A model generated the notes under the pieces. The model saw only the letters and a program-made list of their open reading frames with translations, was not told the DNA's origin and did no database searches. Shown one piece after another: positions 1 to 11,072 of a stretch of DNA of 64,000 nt. The stretch's first letter is position 1. Each line of letters starts with the position of its first letter. The DNA is from Gambelia wislizenii (lineage: Eukaryota; Chordata; Lepidosauria; Squamata; Crotaphytidae): the NCBI GenBank assembly GCA_030847615.1, contig JAUMIR010000014.1:14794501-14858500 (forward strand), written 5' to 3'. The position numbers were made by a program, and so were the translations under genes.

Positions 1-658
1 TATATATTTTTATCTGTTCCTCACCGATTTTCAGCTCTTCTTCATAACTTCTCTGTATTATTTTATCCCTTATTTTAGCTCTTGTGAAACAAACTACCAC
101 ATCTCTTGGAAGTTTTCTTTCTCTTGACACAGCTGAGCTTATTCTAAATATCTTATCTATTTGTACTTCTAAATTCTCTTGTGTTATTTTTATAAAGTTA
201 GCTAATGGTGGGATCAACCTATCTTCTAGATTTTCATTTTCTCTTTCAGATAATCCCCTTAACTTAAGGCATTTATCTCTATATCTCAGTTCATTTATCA
301 CTAGAGCTTTCTTTTCCATCACCTGTTCTTGTGTTAATGTGGTAGTTGTTTTCTCTAATTCTTGTGTCTTAACCTGTATTTCATGTACATCTTTTTTTAT
401 TTGATCCATTTCTGCCGTCAATTTATCCAATTTCTTTCCAAAATTATTCAATTCTTTTTTTAAGTCCGCTTTCATTTCGGCTCTTATCTCCTTCATCTCT
501 TCCCGAATCTCTTGTCTCATCTTTTTCATCTCCTTCCTCATTTCTTCTAAGATAATTGAGCTGAAATCTGTAGTTTTACTGGGCCCTTCCATTGATGGTC
601 TCCTTTGCACTAATAATTGTGTCTGGGCCTGAGTAGCTTTTCTAGTTCCGGTTGCCAT
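1..658 (-). CDS. L1 LINE ORF1 protein, partial (runs off left edge)
   Basis: Read on the minus strand from an ATG at 658-656, the frame stays open to the window edge, at least 219 codons. The N-terminus is polar (starts MATGTRKATQAQTQ) and is followed by a long charged stretch rich in K, E, R and M (about residues 35-110) that looks like the coiled coil of L1 ORF1p. A more globular part follows, with RDKCLKLRGLSERE and later RKLPRDVVVCFTRAKIRDKI, which fits the RNA-recognition part of L1 ORF1 proteins (known family pattern). ORF1p is the RNA-binding, trimer-forming chaperone of the L1 ribonucleoprotein. No stop or frameshift is visible in this part, so the copy may be young. The rest of ORF1 and ORF2 would lie left of position 1. 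The assignment rests on composition, layout and conserved motifs; no search was run. Confidence 0.8.
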   Translation of the reverse strand, partial: MATGTRKATQAQTQLLVQRRPSMEGPSKTTDFSSIILEEMRKEMKKMRQEIREEMKEIRAEMKADLKKELNNFGKKLDKLTAEMDQIKKDVHEIQVKTQELEKTTTTLTQEQVMEKKALVINELRYRDKCLKLRGLSERENENLEDRLIPPLANFIKITQENLEVQIDKIFRISSAVSRERKLPRDVVVCFTRAKIRDKIIQRSYEEELKIGEEQIKIY

Positions 659-2970
659 TTTCTGGCTTTCTGGCTTTCTATTTTAGCTTTGGAGTGTTAT
701 GCCAATTCTTTTGGCTTAACCTATATTTCGTTACACTAGTGTTTCCCTTTTGAGTATTGCCCAGTTCTCTGACCCTTTATCTACTATAGCCTTCAACTTT
801 TTTTTTAACTGTATATTTTGTATCTATATTCCGTCTAGCTTTCTATTTACTCACTATTTCATATAAGTATCCACCCCTTTGTTTCTTAGGACCACCTCTC
901 AAATTGCTCAACTATTTTATAACCTTCTACTTGTATTAAATCCAGATGTACAAGTGTATCGATATAGATACAGATATATAAATACACAGATTATTTATAT
1001 TAACTCTTAGAGTATATTTAGTTCATCAGTTTAGTCAAACTCCACACCTGATGAGGGGATCTTTGGAAATCTAAAGAAAAATAACTGCAAACAAACCAAT
1101 ATGAGGTTTTAACCCTTATTAAGAATATTTGAATTTAGATATATAAGTTTGACCCCCCTCCCAACTATATTTGATTCTCAGCTTTAATATCTTTAGTTAT
1201 CCACAACCCGCACCAGATATTACTAAATTGAAAAACAATTCCTCAATTCTATACATATAAGACAGGTCAGCTCTTAATATAAGCAGCACTTAGTTTCCTA
1301 TGAAAATTTTCCTGTCTCTAATACAGTTTGTTTACCCACCAAGGTTAAAGTTCTTTCCTTACAACTCTTAATTAAGTACAGAGTCTATTTTAATCAGTTC
1401 AGAACATTTATCTCATAAATTCATTAATACCTTAGTTCATTAGCTCATGAAAGAAAGAGCACAGAAAATCAAATTCATTTAGTAGTTTAACAATTAATTT
1501 GATACCTTAACAAATTAATTATTTTATTAATTGTTTAAAAGAAAATCAAATTCGAATTCATTCATTGTTGTATCTTTATAACCTTCCTCCCAGGAAAAAA
1601 CCAAATTAAATATACTCACTGTTCTGTTCTATTTTTACTCTACTTATGTTACTATTTCCGTCTCTTTACACTCTTAACTCCTCAGTCTCTGTAACTCTAA
1701 CTAGTCTCCAAGTATATCAACTATATTTCACTATTCCCAAATGCTTCCAATACTAATTCCAATATTAATTCCAATATTTCTGATATTAATCATATATTAT
1801 ATATCAATTATATAACATATATAACATATATGAAGCATATATAATATATAAATATGAGCTCCAGTAAGGTATAATATACAGTAAACTAATTGCCCTTATT
1901 TTCCCCTTCCTGTTTCCTGTATCTTGTGTTGTTCTTCCTTCGTTCCCTCTTCATACACCCTCCTTCTTTTCTCCTTCATTCACTTCTTCGTTCTTCCGTT
2001 CATACATCAATTCTTCCTTTCTTTCTTTCTTTGAACAAGAGTCAAGTTACATAGACCAAAATGCAAAAAGGAAAAAGCAAGTAGAGAAACAAAGACCCAA
2101 ACCAAACGTAGTCTCTCCTGCCCTCTTGTGGCGAATCTCTAATTGAGTTCAAAACAGAAAAAGCCTTGTAACTGGTGATTTCGCTCCCTGTCTCTCACCG
2201 CCTTGTCCTCTACCCCTCCCTGGTTGAGTTCTCTTGCAGCTCTGTCTCCGTTCTTTTTCCACCACCAATATAATAATAATAAAAAAAGAAACACTCTTGT
2301 TTTTTTCTTCCGTTATCTTTCTGGCCTTTGAAGCTATTAAGAGTCTATCCTTGCCCAAGCTAGTCGTTCTCTGCTACCACAGCTGGAATAAGTTCGAACT
2401 TGGATTCACAAAGGGGTTCCTTTTCCCCAAAGTCTCTTAAAGATACAGACGCACCTTGTTCAGCTGCCCGTTCTTCTCTCCTTTCCTTTCCTTTCCTTTC
2501 CTTCCCTCCTGGAACTTTTTCTTTTTGCTGCTTTCTATCCTTGATGTTCCCCTCTTTCTGTAGTAGAAGCAGCTTAAAGTCAAAAAAATCTGTACCACCG
2601 CAATTTCCCACTACAGCTTGGCCAAACGCCCATGGTATATTAAAAAAACGCTGGCGATGTTTGGACCGCTCCTCCGCGGTTTGCTTGTCCCCGTTCGATG
2701 GCTCTTCGTTCCCCTCAGCCCATATGTGTCTAAATTTCTGCTGTTACAATAGACACTCGGGCCGGTATTGGAACTTCCCACAAGCCTCACTGTTTCTCCT
2801 GTACCGGGGAGAAACAATCTTTGCTTTCCTTCAATAAAAAGGGAAGCTAGAATCGAAGACAAGCCTCTGCTAGGGCAAGAACTCTCACCTCTAGCAGCTG
2901 ACCACAACGCCGTCACGCCGGAAGTTCTAGGAAACCCTATTATTTTCAATGAGACAAACACCGGAAGTTG
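659..2970 (-). mobile_element. L1 5' UTR region (upstream of ORF1, minus strand)
   Basis: This stretch lies directly upstream of the L1 ORF1 start and holds no credible gene. It is AT-rich near ORF1 (659-2040) and becomes more GC- and CpG-rich towards 2960 (for example 2640-2960), as expected of an L1 5' UTR whose promoter sits at the far end. A short CTTTC run lies near 2480-2507 and a TTCTTTC run near 2015-2035. The right boundary is placed near 2970, because beyond it the sequence matches a TA-type MITE family seen elsewhere in the window. If this is right, the L1 is 5' complete. The 5' UTR call is inferred from position and composition only. Confidence 0.55.
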
Positions 2971-2972
2971 AA

Positions 2973-3083
2973 CATAGAGTCACATTGAAGGACCTAGAAA
3001 TGCCTAGAGAGAACATATGTTTTTGGGACATGGCTAAGTGAAACCATGGATGCCGAATCCGTGGATACAGGGGTCAACCTGTA
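2973..3083 (-). mobile_element. Half of a pogo/Tigger-like MITE, target of the L1 insertion
   Basis: The end at about 3083 reads, on the minus strand, CAGGTTGACCCC followed by 'TGGATTCGGCATCCATGG'-like sequence, the same terminal motif as the copies at 9702, 16095 and 25761. The internal part (GTCACATTGAAGGACCTAG, then a TCTAGGC-like palindrome) matches the internal part of the 25761-25999 copy. Only one half is present; the other half should lie beyond the L1, left of the window. Confidence 0.6.
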
Positions 3084-3085
3084 TC

Positions 3086-4925
3086 TCCAATCCGTAGTTA
3101 AAGATTCAGAGGTAGGAGGAATATAGTACGGGGTGGGGATGCACTGCCCAGCCAAATAAGAATTCTCACCACCACCACCACCATTTCGAGCACTGCAGAG
3201 AGTGAGCCATTGAAAATCATTCACACCTAGACTTCTAGTTGCTGTGTTTGCATTCCTTTGGTAATTTTGCTTGCCCCTTTGCTTTGGATGCCTAAACTAT
3301 ACTCATAAATGCTCTGCAGAGGTTTTGAGTTATGGCAATGCTAGAAATTTAGGGACTGAAGGAAAATTTCATTGGTGAGCGGAATTCTTACTAGGGTGTG
3401 GCAAAACCTTCATTTTGCCTCTCCTGCCTTATAGCTACACTCTGGAGAGGTAGCCTTACAGAGGTAGATAAGAGGTTATTTAAAGCCTGAAAAGGCATTG
3501 CATGGACTGAGCTCAGTTTTGCTGCCTGATAGGCCTATTTCACCTCCCCACTGGCAGTTTTAGAGGAGGAGGAGGAAGAAGGGAGGCAGCCTTCCACATA
3601 GGACATCTCATTCCCAAAGAGACACATTAAGTGATTGCTCTTCCTTCCTACTCCTTCCACCCAGAGCATTTTGTTCATTAGCTTTGAATTTATGGCTCAC
3701 CCTACCTCTCTAGCCTGGGGCTGAAAAACCATAAATGAGGAAGCAAATATCCTGTTAAGATTCAAAATGGTTTATAAAGTATATCAGGTATTGCGGATGT
3801 TATAAGCCACAGTCAGCCACAGTGGCATTCTTCAGGCTTCCTTCTGTGAAAGAACCCACCCTGGATTTCTTCCTTGGAAGGACCCTGAGTGTCATGGGCC
3901 AGGAGTCAGCTTCTCCAGGTGAACAGCAGCTTTGAAGGAGGACAAGCAAATGGAGCTCATCAGGCCATGAATGAGAGGCAGCTGGCTCTAGCCTTTTAAG
4001 GAGGACTAAGGGCAGTAGCCTGACACCAGAAACAATGTGTGTGTTTCTTCAGCCCCTACCTTTGAAATCTGCGCATTGGACCTCTCACTTGTTGTCTACC
4101 TGGACTCCTTGACCCACCACCCCAGACTGTCTGACCTTGCTGTTTGCTGGATTCCTGATTCTTAGGTTTTGTCTATTGGGGGGGGGGGAAATACAAACAC
4201 ATCCAAAAGAGCAGGCATTTGCAATGATGCAACCTGTCTTCACAGTCAAAAGAGCCCCCTCTAAACTCTGCATGACCCCTAGTCAAGATGGCGGCAGTGA
4301 GTGAGTTACTCACGATTTTAAATCTGCCACTGCCAATTTAAAAAAAAAAAAGTTTTCCATGGTGCGCACAAGCAATACTTCATATTCCCCCCCCCAAAAA
4401 AAAGGAAAAAAAGAGTGTAAGATTGCTGTTTGATCACCTTAACGAACCCCCACTTATCAACATGGCAGCCGCAGGCACTTTCCCTGTTTGCTAGACCTGC
4501 CCCTATGCTAATCCAGCCAATCAGATTACACTGCCTGTTCATATCTGTGAGAATGCAAGTGTTCAAACGATCACACATTCGCATGTCATATGGAGCTTTT
4601 TAAAAAATCCAGATGAAGCCCCAGACATGACGCACATGGACTTTGTGGTGGATTGGCTGCCCCCTTTCCAAATGACAGATATTTATGTGCATGTCAGTAT
4701 GAATGGATTGCTGTATGTTCGCATGCCGTTCGGATTATTTTGACCGTATAGACAAGACCTTAGACTGATTTTGACTATGCTTTTGGACCAGCCTTTCAGA
4801 ACTGTGAAATTGTTCCCATTTGTTTGCTTTCTGCTAGCTCTGCACAGTTGTCTGACAACAGGGGACCATGTCTAAGACAGCAGGGGAGAGTCTAGGGTAC
4901 ACACTGGACAGGCTTCCTCTCTTCA
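3086..4925. other. Intergenic stretch, no gene recognised
   Basis: No convincing gene or named repeat was recognised. A mononucleotide G run (about 10) sits near 4179-4189, followed by A/C-rich runs near 4390. Open frames here are short and lack family features. Some stretches (4620-4760) read like decayed MITE sequence, but no paired termini could be found. Confidence 0.5.
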
Positions 4926-4929
4926 TCTA

Positions 4930-5150
4930 GAACAGGGGTGGGCAAAGTGTAACCCATGGGCTACGTACTGCCTCCAGGGCTACTTTTGTGGCCCACAGAG
5001 CCCCCCCCAGGTAAAAAAATATTTTGCAAAAGAACATTTTCAAAAAAAGAAACACTTTCCCCCAAAATGCCCAGGGTGGGGCATGGCAGGCATTTTTTCT
5101 ACATTTGGGGGGAGGCTGGGCCATTTGAGGCCCAGGAAAGGCCTTTTTAA
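4930..5150. mobile_element. Decayed hAT-like element fragment
   Basis: Begins with AACAGGGGTGGGCAAAGTG, then 'gggctac' and 'gtggccc' blocks. This closely resembles the start at 23213 (GGGGTGGGCAAATTGTGG followed by CCATGGGCTAC). Terminal motifs of the CAGGGGTGGGCAAA type are typical of non-autonomous hAT elements in amniotes (established pattern). No matching right end or 8-bp target duplication was found for this copy. Confidence 0.45.
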
Positions 5151-5261
5151 AATTGGAAGTAAACTGGAAGTGACAAGCAGATGGAAGGTCCTGGCCACAG
5201 AGGGGAAGAAGAGGTAGCATCTGCTGGACTTTATCCCCTCCCAAACTGCCATCTCCTGTTC

Positions 5262-5352
5262 CTTTTGTGTCTTAATTAGATTGTAAGCCTGAGGGCAGGG
5301 AACTAGATTGGTCTTTTACTTGTAAGGCACCAGTGATGGTGTTATACAAATA
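5262..5352 (+). mobile_element. L2-type LINE 3' end fragment
   Basis: Contains ATTGTAAGCCTGAGGGCAGG, then GTCTTTTACTTGTAAGG and a final AATAAATGTA. This matches the known L2 family 3' end, which runs 'TTGTAAGC..GAGGGCAGGGA', 'TCTTTTACTT', 'AATAAATG'. An antisense relative lies at 26800-26905. The 3' end reads left to right, so the strand is plus. It is followed by a GTGGTGGCGG-rich simple stretch. Confidence 0.6.
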
Positions 5353-5865
5353 AATGTAGTGGTGGCGGTGGTGGTAGAGGAGGGTGGGGAGAAGAGGAAG
5401 AAGGAGGAAGAGACAGGATTCCAGTCACTAACTCTTCTCCATGATTACAGATGGCAGAAGATGTGTAGGTGGTGACAAGCCCATTCTTTTTGCAGGGACA
5501 TTTGTCTACCACGCCTCTTCACTGAGAACCCTACAGTAAAAGATGTCACTCCTGACTTGTTTCATCTTTGTGCAGTAAACAACACAACTTTTTTAAAAAA
5601 TCTCACTGATGCAAACTGCTATGAGAGTCAGGCTTTCTTGGGGATGATGGCGGTGGTCTCCAAACAAAAAACATCAATTTTTCCAAGTGTTTGGTGTGCA
5701 TTTCTTTAAAGCGTGTGGTATTAGAAAATGAGAGAATGGTCACCTTACCATAAAAGTAAGAGCAGCCAATGGCTTGTTTGTGTCTTTGTGGACAGTCAAT
5801 CTGTCTTGTTTTGCTTAATCTGTGTGTCTATGCTTAGCTCATGGGTGGGAACCTTATAGCCTTCT
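5353..5865. other. Intergenic stretch with GGT/GGA-rich simple sequence
   Basis: A short GGTGGCGGTGGTGG and GAAGAAGGAGG stretch (5358-5415) follows the L2 tail. The rest shows no gene, RNA or repeat that I can name. Confidence 0.4.
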
Positions 5866-5869
5866 AGTT

Positions 5870-6035
5870 CAGTGTTTCTTAGACTATTTGATGTGGGAAA
5901 TCAGCAATCTATTTTTCCTAATACGCCAGGGACCAGGATCATATTTGTATCCATTGCCAGAACTGTTGCTTTCTTTCCTGGAAACTCACTGTGAACTAAT
6001 CACCAATGGCTCATGGACCAGCACCAGTCCCCAAA
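5870..6035 (+). mobile_element. hAT-like MITE fragment (CAGTGTTTCT family)
   Basis: Starts CAGTGTTTCTTAGACTATTT, contains CCAGGGACCAGGATCATAT, then TTGCTTTCTTTCCTGGAAA. The same blocks in the same order recur at 62628-62760. Two copies with shared order and spacing show an interspersed family. The CAGTG terminus suggests hAT, but the superfamily is inferred. Confidence 0.5.
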
Positions 6036-6039
6036 ACCC

Positions 6040-6544
6040 ACTTCAGACCTCCTTCATTCCTAATTAGTCCTCACTCTATTTCTGACTGCCCTAACTCACT
6101 CTTTTACAGACAGGCCTCTAGGGTATAGCCCTCCCACCCACCCCCCACAGCATTCCATGAGCTGTGATTGGTTGATTCTACCCAGGTTTGCCCAGTTTCT
6201 CTCTTCTTGGGAGCTATCAAGGTTCTGAAGCCCATTCCCAGGCTAGGCTCAGCACCTTGGGGAGCTCCTGTAAAACTCAAAGTAGTTCCTGTAAAATACG
6301 TACAGCATGGGTTCACCACCATCCAATGCAAAGGAGCTACCATTCTCACCTGGACAGAGATTTTTCAAAAATTATAGCTTGCACCAATTGCAAAAATCAT
6401 AATAACCAGGGAAGAGTCTTTGGTAGTTTGAGTGATCTCTAGGTGAAAAATGCTATTCTGCGTGGGATGGACATCTTCATAAATGGCCTTACATGTGCAC
6501 AAAATGAAACTAAGTAGTTTCACAACATCCATATCCACCTAGGA
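6040..6544. other. Intergenic stretch, no gene recognised
   Basis: No coding exon, RNA or clear repeat recognised. The short frames on both strands have no family features. The piece near 6235-6330 (TTGGGGAGCTCCTGTAAAA, then TTCCTGTAAAATACG) contains a local direct repeat of about 10 bp. Confidence 0.35.
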
Positions 6545-6815
6545 TCTGCCATACTGTGCTATGGTGCTGACTGATGCACCATGGCCTGATGTCCAATGGG
6601 CACCAATGCACATCAAGGCACACTTCCAATGAGCATCTGGACACTAGCTAGGAGGTCCCGATGCACTTCAGACGTGCTCAATGCACATCAGAAGTGCCTG
6701 ATGCACATTGGAGTACTTTTTCCAATGCCCAGATGCACATCTACACAATTCACTAACATGGCTTTGTTGTGTTTCTGCAACATCGCTACGTATTTGTAAA
6801 GTTAAGAAACGTGGA
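6545..6815. repeat. GATGCAC-rich interspersed repeat, copy 1
   Basis: Many short GATGCAC, AATGCACATC and TGATGCACATTGG motifs, ending in TTTCTGCAACATCGCTACG and TTGTAAAGTTA. The ending recurs at 30235-30275 (CCTCTGCTACATAGCTAAG, then TATAAAGTTA), and GCAATGCACATTGG motifs recur at 29165 and 30149. This is an unnamed dispersed family; class unknown. Confidence 0.5.
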
Positions 6816-6954
6816 AGAGCTCTCTAAGAGCTGGAGATCTTGGCCAAAATCTCTCAAGGGCTGGGGAATCCAAAATGGCCAGTCTTTTTGTGAGATTTCT
6901 TTGCATACTTAACTATAGTGCTCAAAGGTCTGCAGAAGCACAGGAGGTTCTATA

Positions 6955-7185
6955 GCAATAGCAACAGCACTTCTATTTCTATATTGCTTATCAGTGCCAA
7001 AGCACTCCCTAAACAGTTTACAATGTTTTTTAGCTAATTGCCCCCAACAAGCTGGGTACTCATTTTACTCACCTACAGAAGGATGGAAGGCTGAGTCAAC
7101 CTTGGAAACCTGTAGGATGGAACTTACAACATTGTGGCTGCAGTACTGGAATTTAACCATTGCACCACCCAGGCTCCTATAGGGA
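6955..7185 (-). mobile_element. L2-like LINE tail fragment (antisense)
   Basis: Contains AAACAGTTTACAATG, TAGCTAATTGCCCCCAACAA, GCTGGGTACTCATTTTAC and AGGATGGAAGGCTGAG. The same blocks occur at 12590-12700, 50155-50260 (opposite strand) and 51960-52030. In better copies the opposite strand ends with GTAAGCCGCTCTGATAG and an ATAAATAAAT tail, so this copy is antisense. The L2 assignment is by resemblance of that tail. Confidence 0.5.
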
Positions 7186-7264
7186 TGTTAACAAAGACTA
7201 CTCCAAATAAGATTCTAGAGTTATGGCACCTTTCAGTTATAGAATAATTTCCAGATTAGAACTG

Positions 7265-7265
<1 letters not shown>

Positions 7266-7300
<35 letters not shown>

Positions 7301-7301
7301 A
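7266..7301. repeat. (TG)n microsatellite
   Basis: Uninterrupted TG dinucleotides of about 15 units, after a GTGTGTT start. Confidence 0.95.
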
Positions 7302-7737
7302 CGTGCAGAACCAGTTTTGGAGATGAATTCCAGAGGTGTACTTGGGGATTTTGAAGACTTGATTTTTAAAATAAAAAATATGCCTCAATTAATTGGACAG
7401 CTGATAGTGTTGTTGTGAACACCAGTTATTATTTAAAGTAGTTATATAAACTGCAGGTTCAAGCACTGTCTTAAAAGACACACATATACACATACTTTTG
7501 TCAGGGGATGATAGGACACTCAATCCCCGGCAGAACCCAAAAAGTATCTCAGCAGACTTAGTAGCAACCCATTCCCAAGAATACTCACACACAGAGTGTT
7601 TGACGTCCAAATAAGCAGGAGGCACTTTTATCTTTAAAGTCAAACAGTTGCAATATATATACAAATATTTACAATTGAAGGAGCAACTGCTTCACCAGGC
7701 CTCAGCATTCATAAGAGAGAGTGAGCTTTGGCCTAGC

Positions 7738-7738
<1 letters not shown>

Positions 7739-7777
<39 letters not shown>
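7739..7777. repeat. (CA)n microsatellite
   Basis: About 18 uninterrupted CA units. The surroundings (7380-8170) show no gene. 7780-7900 contains a pair of GACT/GAGTCA-rich segments that I cannot assign. Confidence 0.95.
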
Positions 7778-7779
<2 letters not shown>

Positions 7780-8179
7780 GACACTGCCCTCTAGTGGCCT
7801 GACTAGGCATGACTTGGTAGTTCATGGAGTCAGCCATTATGACTCAGCATGATTCTGCAGTTGTTCGGCCATTTTATAATGGAGTTGTCTCTAACTCCTA
7901 ACAACTTTTCTCTCAAAAATAGGATGGAATGCCTAAATCAAGATTCATCTGCATCTCTGCATCATTTTTGCAATGCATCACTTATGGCTGTTAACAACCA
8001 TATGTGACTTCACAAATCTACCTTTTAAGCCAGGCAGCATCCTAACCAAAAAGTTTGCAACGAGCTGCTGATCAGGGCCCTGGGAAATTACCATGGCAGA
8101 GGCCTCCTGGGCGCAAGATGATTGAATTTGTGGCTCCATGGAAAGACTCACATACATTTAGGCCTTAGATCAAGACCCG

Positions 8180-8290
8180 TTGTTGTTGGACTGCAGCTCC
8201 CAGCATTCCTCACCACTGGCTATGCAGGCTAAGGCTGCTGGGAGTTGCCATCCAACACCATGTGGAGGGTCCCAGACTTCCCACCCCTCT
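8180..8290 (+). mobile_element. hAT-like MITE, 'CAGCTCCCAGCATTCC' family
   Basis: Contains TTGTTGGACTGCAGCTCCCA, then CCTCACCACTGGCTATG, GCTGCTGGGAGTTG and CATCCAACACCATGTGGAGG. The two halves are imperfect inverted copies (GGACTGCAGCTCCCAGC against CTGGGAGTTGCCATCC), so this is a foldback element. Related pieces lie at 25620-25745, 36040-36100 and 61890-61960. The hAT assignment is by general resemblance to amniote families. Confidence 0.55.
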
Positions 8291-8781
8291 CCTGCCTTGG
8301 ACATTTGGCATGCTCCTGGCAAATTCTTCCTCCTGATTTCACACAAAAGAAAGAATAATACAGTCACTGAGGGAAAGGGAGGTGCAAGAAAAAAAACAGA
8401 GCTCGGTGACTTTATTGAACTAAAAATCCCAGAATATCCCAGTCAGCATGGCCTTGCAGACTGGAAAGTTTCTAGGAGGGTGTCATCCCAAAATGTAACT
8501 TTTCCAAGCATGTTCTCCCAGCCGCAGGGCATGTTGAGAGAAATGGTTGGGGCAGGACCTCAAGGGGTCTCTCCAGTTGCCTATTTCAACACACTTCACA
8601 ACCAGGAGACTGCTCCGATCATCATTTCTCATCACCTCAGTCTACAATGCCTCAAAAGCCCTTCAGTTTGTGTCCTTGCTGAAGATAGGTTTTGTGGAGA
8701 GGGGACATTGGCAGAAATACTTATGATGATGGGGCTCTGTCATCATAGCTCATCTGCTGATGCAGGATCTCTCCCTAGGCA

Positions 8782-8784
8782 TAC

Positions 8785-8811
<27 letters not shown>
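8782..8811. repeat. (GT)n microsatellite
   Basis: About 14 uninterrupted GT units. Confidence 0.95.
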
Positions 8812-8815
<4 letters not shown>

Positions 8816-8819
8816 CCTA

Positions 8820-8990
8820 AGAAACATTGCACTGGCTTGTGCATTGGGCTGTACATTCCATTGTCCAACACTGCCATTCAGTACAAGGGTTGCGTAGCAC
8901 AATCAACACATAATGCCACATGCAGAGATTTATGCAACGTAACCCTGACGTGGGATCTCACCTACAAGCTCTTATGCTAACCACATAGGT
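8820..8990. repeat. TGCAT/ACATTGCCATTCA interspersed repeat, copy 1
   Basis: Shares block order with 14540-14665: 'ttgtacagcattgccattca', 'acacaag', 'ttgca', 'taatgcc', 'tgca', 'gtaaccctgac/gtagccctgat'. Two similarly ordered copies mark an unnamed interspersed family. Confidence 0.45.
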
Positions 8991-9700
8991 GAAAAGCCAT
9001 GCTGATATTGCTAACTCAATGAAGGTTCCAGCAAAGAGCTCAGCGGATTTCCACAGGGACATGTTCTCCCCCAAAGCTGAAAATAAATAAATAACACTAC
9101 ACCCACACCATTCCTAGTCTATATTTCATCTCTCTCTGCTTTACCCAAGATGTGATCTGATTGCAAATGAGGATTATAAGAGAATTAGATTCCATTCCTG
9201 ATAATAATCATAACTTTCCCTCTCCTTGCAACCATGCAGGAATTTGGTGGGAGAAAAATAGAAAGGATTAATGCAGCCAGAGGGTGGATGTGTGAGAAGT
9301 AATTAAAGCTTCCCGGATATGTGTTTAGCCCCAGAGGAGACCCTGGAAACAGGCTGGGTGCTCATTAAAGAGGGATAATTAGAAATCCAACGCCACTCAT
9401 GAACCACTTTAAATCCCTGGCACTTCATTCTCCTTGATCAAGAGGCCTCCAGACTCTTCTCTCACGGCTCAGAGCACCCTAATGAACAGGAGGCAGTGTG
9501 GGCTGCCAGGGGATTTCAGAGGCAACATCAACAGCACCTTGCCACATTGTACCCAAATAACTTCTTCCAGCATCCCAATGTGGTAGGAGAAGTGAAGCTG
9601 GAGCTTATGAAAAATGGCACATTCTAGGCATTCTGAGCTGAAACAGGGGACAATTCCAGACCTCCTCAAGACTGCACAGGTACACCGCAGTTAACAAAGT
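8991..9700. other. Intergenic stretch, no gene recognised
   Basis: No gene or named repeat found. The sequence is mixed in composition, with short fortuitous open frames only. 9140-9400 lacks any simple or inverted repeat that I can see, so it may be unique DNA. Confidence 0.4.
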
Positions 9701-9701
9701 A

Positions 9702-10157
9702 CAGGTCAACCTCCATGTATGCAGGGGATATGCTCCTGGACTTACTGTTTATAAGTGAAACCGCGGCTGCAAGGTCCAGGAACAGAGATTCCACCTCAAC
9801 ATTAGGAGGAACTTTTTGACAGTAAGAGCTGTTCGGCAGTGGAACACACTCCCTCGGAGCGTAGTGGGCTCTCCTTCCTTGGAGGTCTTTAAACAGAGGC
9901 TGGATGGCCATCTGTTCGGGGATGCTTTGATCAAGATTTCCTGCGTGGCAGGGAGTTGGACTGGATGGTCCTCATGGTCTCTTCCAACTCTACAATTCTA
10001 TGATTGTGTTGGAGTTGCGTATGAATCCTAGCAATTCATAGAAACCACACCCCTCTAGATATTTTCCAGCACAACTCCATGATACATGCCCCTATTTTTT
10101 CAGCCTTGGATAATGGAAACCACAGATATTGGTTCCACGGATATGGGGGGTGACCTG
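9702..10157. mobile_element. Pogo/Tigger-like MITE (CAGGTYRACC termini) split by CR1
   Basis: The left end is preceded by TA (9700-9701) and starts CAGGTCAACCTCCATG. The right end closes with GGGGTGACCTG at 10157. Internal blocks 'TGTTTATAAGTGAAACC', 'AGCACAACTCCATGATA' and 'GATATTGGTTCCACGGATAT' match the intact copy at 16095-16337. Terminal inverted repeats with a TA target are the hallmark of Tc1/mariner-pogo elements. A CR1 3' end (9766-10003) splits it. Confidence 0.75.
9766..10003 (+). mobile_element. CR1 LINE, 5'-truncated 3' end, nested in MITE
   Basis: Carries only the CR1 C-terminus (translated [40 protein letters not shown]) and the 3' UTR with CTCTTCCAACTCTACAATTC and a final TATGATTG. 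Extreme 5' truncation is normal for CR1. Flanking sequence on both sides belongs to one MITE, so the CR1 is the younger insertion. Confidence 0.9.
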
Positions 10158-10187
10158 TTTTTATGCACATGACTTCTTTGACTTTGA

Positions 10188-10959
10188 CTTTGAATTTCAA
10201 CAGGGAGAAATGTAGGATACTATACTTGGGCACTAAAAATGAAATGCACAGATACAGCATGGGTGACACATGGCTTGCGGGCAGTACATGCGAAAAGGAT
10301 CTAGGAGTCTAGGTGGACCACAAGCTGAACATGAGTCAGAAGTGTGATGCAGCAGCTAAAAAAGCCAATGCGATTCTAGGCTGCATTAATAGGAGTATAG
10401 TGTCTAGATCAAGGGGAGTAATGGTGCCACTCTATTCTGCTTTGGCCAGACCTTGCCTAGAATACTGTGTCCAGTTCTGGGCACAATTCAGGAAGGATAT
10501 GGACAAGCTGTAACGTGTCCGGAGGAGGGTGACCAGGATGGTGGGAGGTCTGGAAGCCATGCCCTATGAGGAGTGGCTTAGGGAGCTGGGGTATGTTTAG
10601 CCTGGAGAAGAGAAGGTTGAGAGGGGACATGATGGCCATGTTTAAATATTTGAAGGGATGTCATACTGAGGATGGGGCAAGCTTGTTTTCTGCTGCTCCA
10701 GAGACTAGGACATGGAGCAATGGGTTCAAACTACAGGAAAAGAGATTCCGTCTAAACATTAGGAAGAACTTCCTGATGGTAAGAGCTGTTTAGAAGTTGA
10801 ATGCACTGCCTCAGAGTGTGGTGGGGTCTCCTTCTTTGGAGGTTTTTAAACAGAGGCTGGGTGGCCATCTGTCGGGAATGATTTGATTGTGTGTTCCTGC
10901 ATGGCAGGGGGTTGGACTGGATGGCCCTTGTGGTCTCTTCCAACTCTATGATTCTATGA
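10188..10959 (+). mobile_element. CR1 LINE fragment (RT C-terminus and 3' UTR)
   Basis: Starts within 'FNREKC', with the conserved CR1 blocks [34 protein letters not shown] and [20 protein letters not shown]. Several frameshifts and stops are present. It ends in the CR1 terminal repeats (CTATGATTCTATGA). Not functional; a 5'-truncated, older copy than the one at 38.5 kb. Confidence 0.92.
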
Positions 10960-11018
10960 CAGAAAATTTGGTAGCAGGGGCCAAAATAACAGGGAAAGAA
11001 TAGGTTTAGGTTCTGGAA

Positions 11019-11072
11019 CCAAAAGAAGAAGAAGAAGAAGAAGAAGAAGAAGAAGAAGAAGAAGAAGAAGAG
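11019..11072. repeat. (AAG)n microsatellite
   Basis: About 17 AAG units just after the CR1 end. Minus-strand poly-Phe frames here are an artefact of it. Confidence 0.95.

Noticed and set aside
8180..8812. 210-codon plus-strand open frame
   Set aside because: Begins inside a foldback MITE and ends in a (GT)n repeat; no family features.
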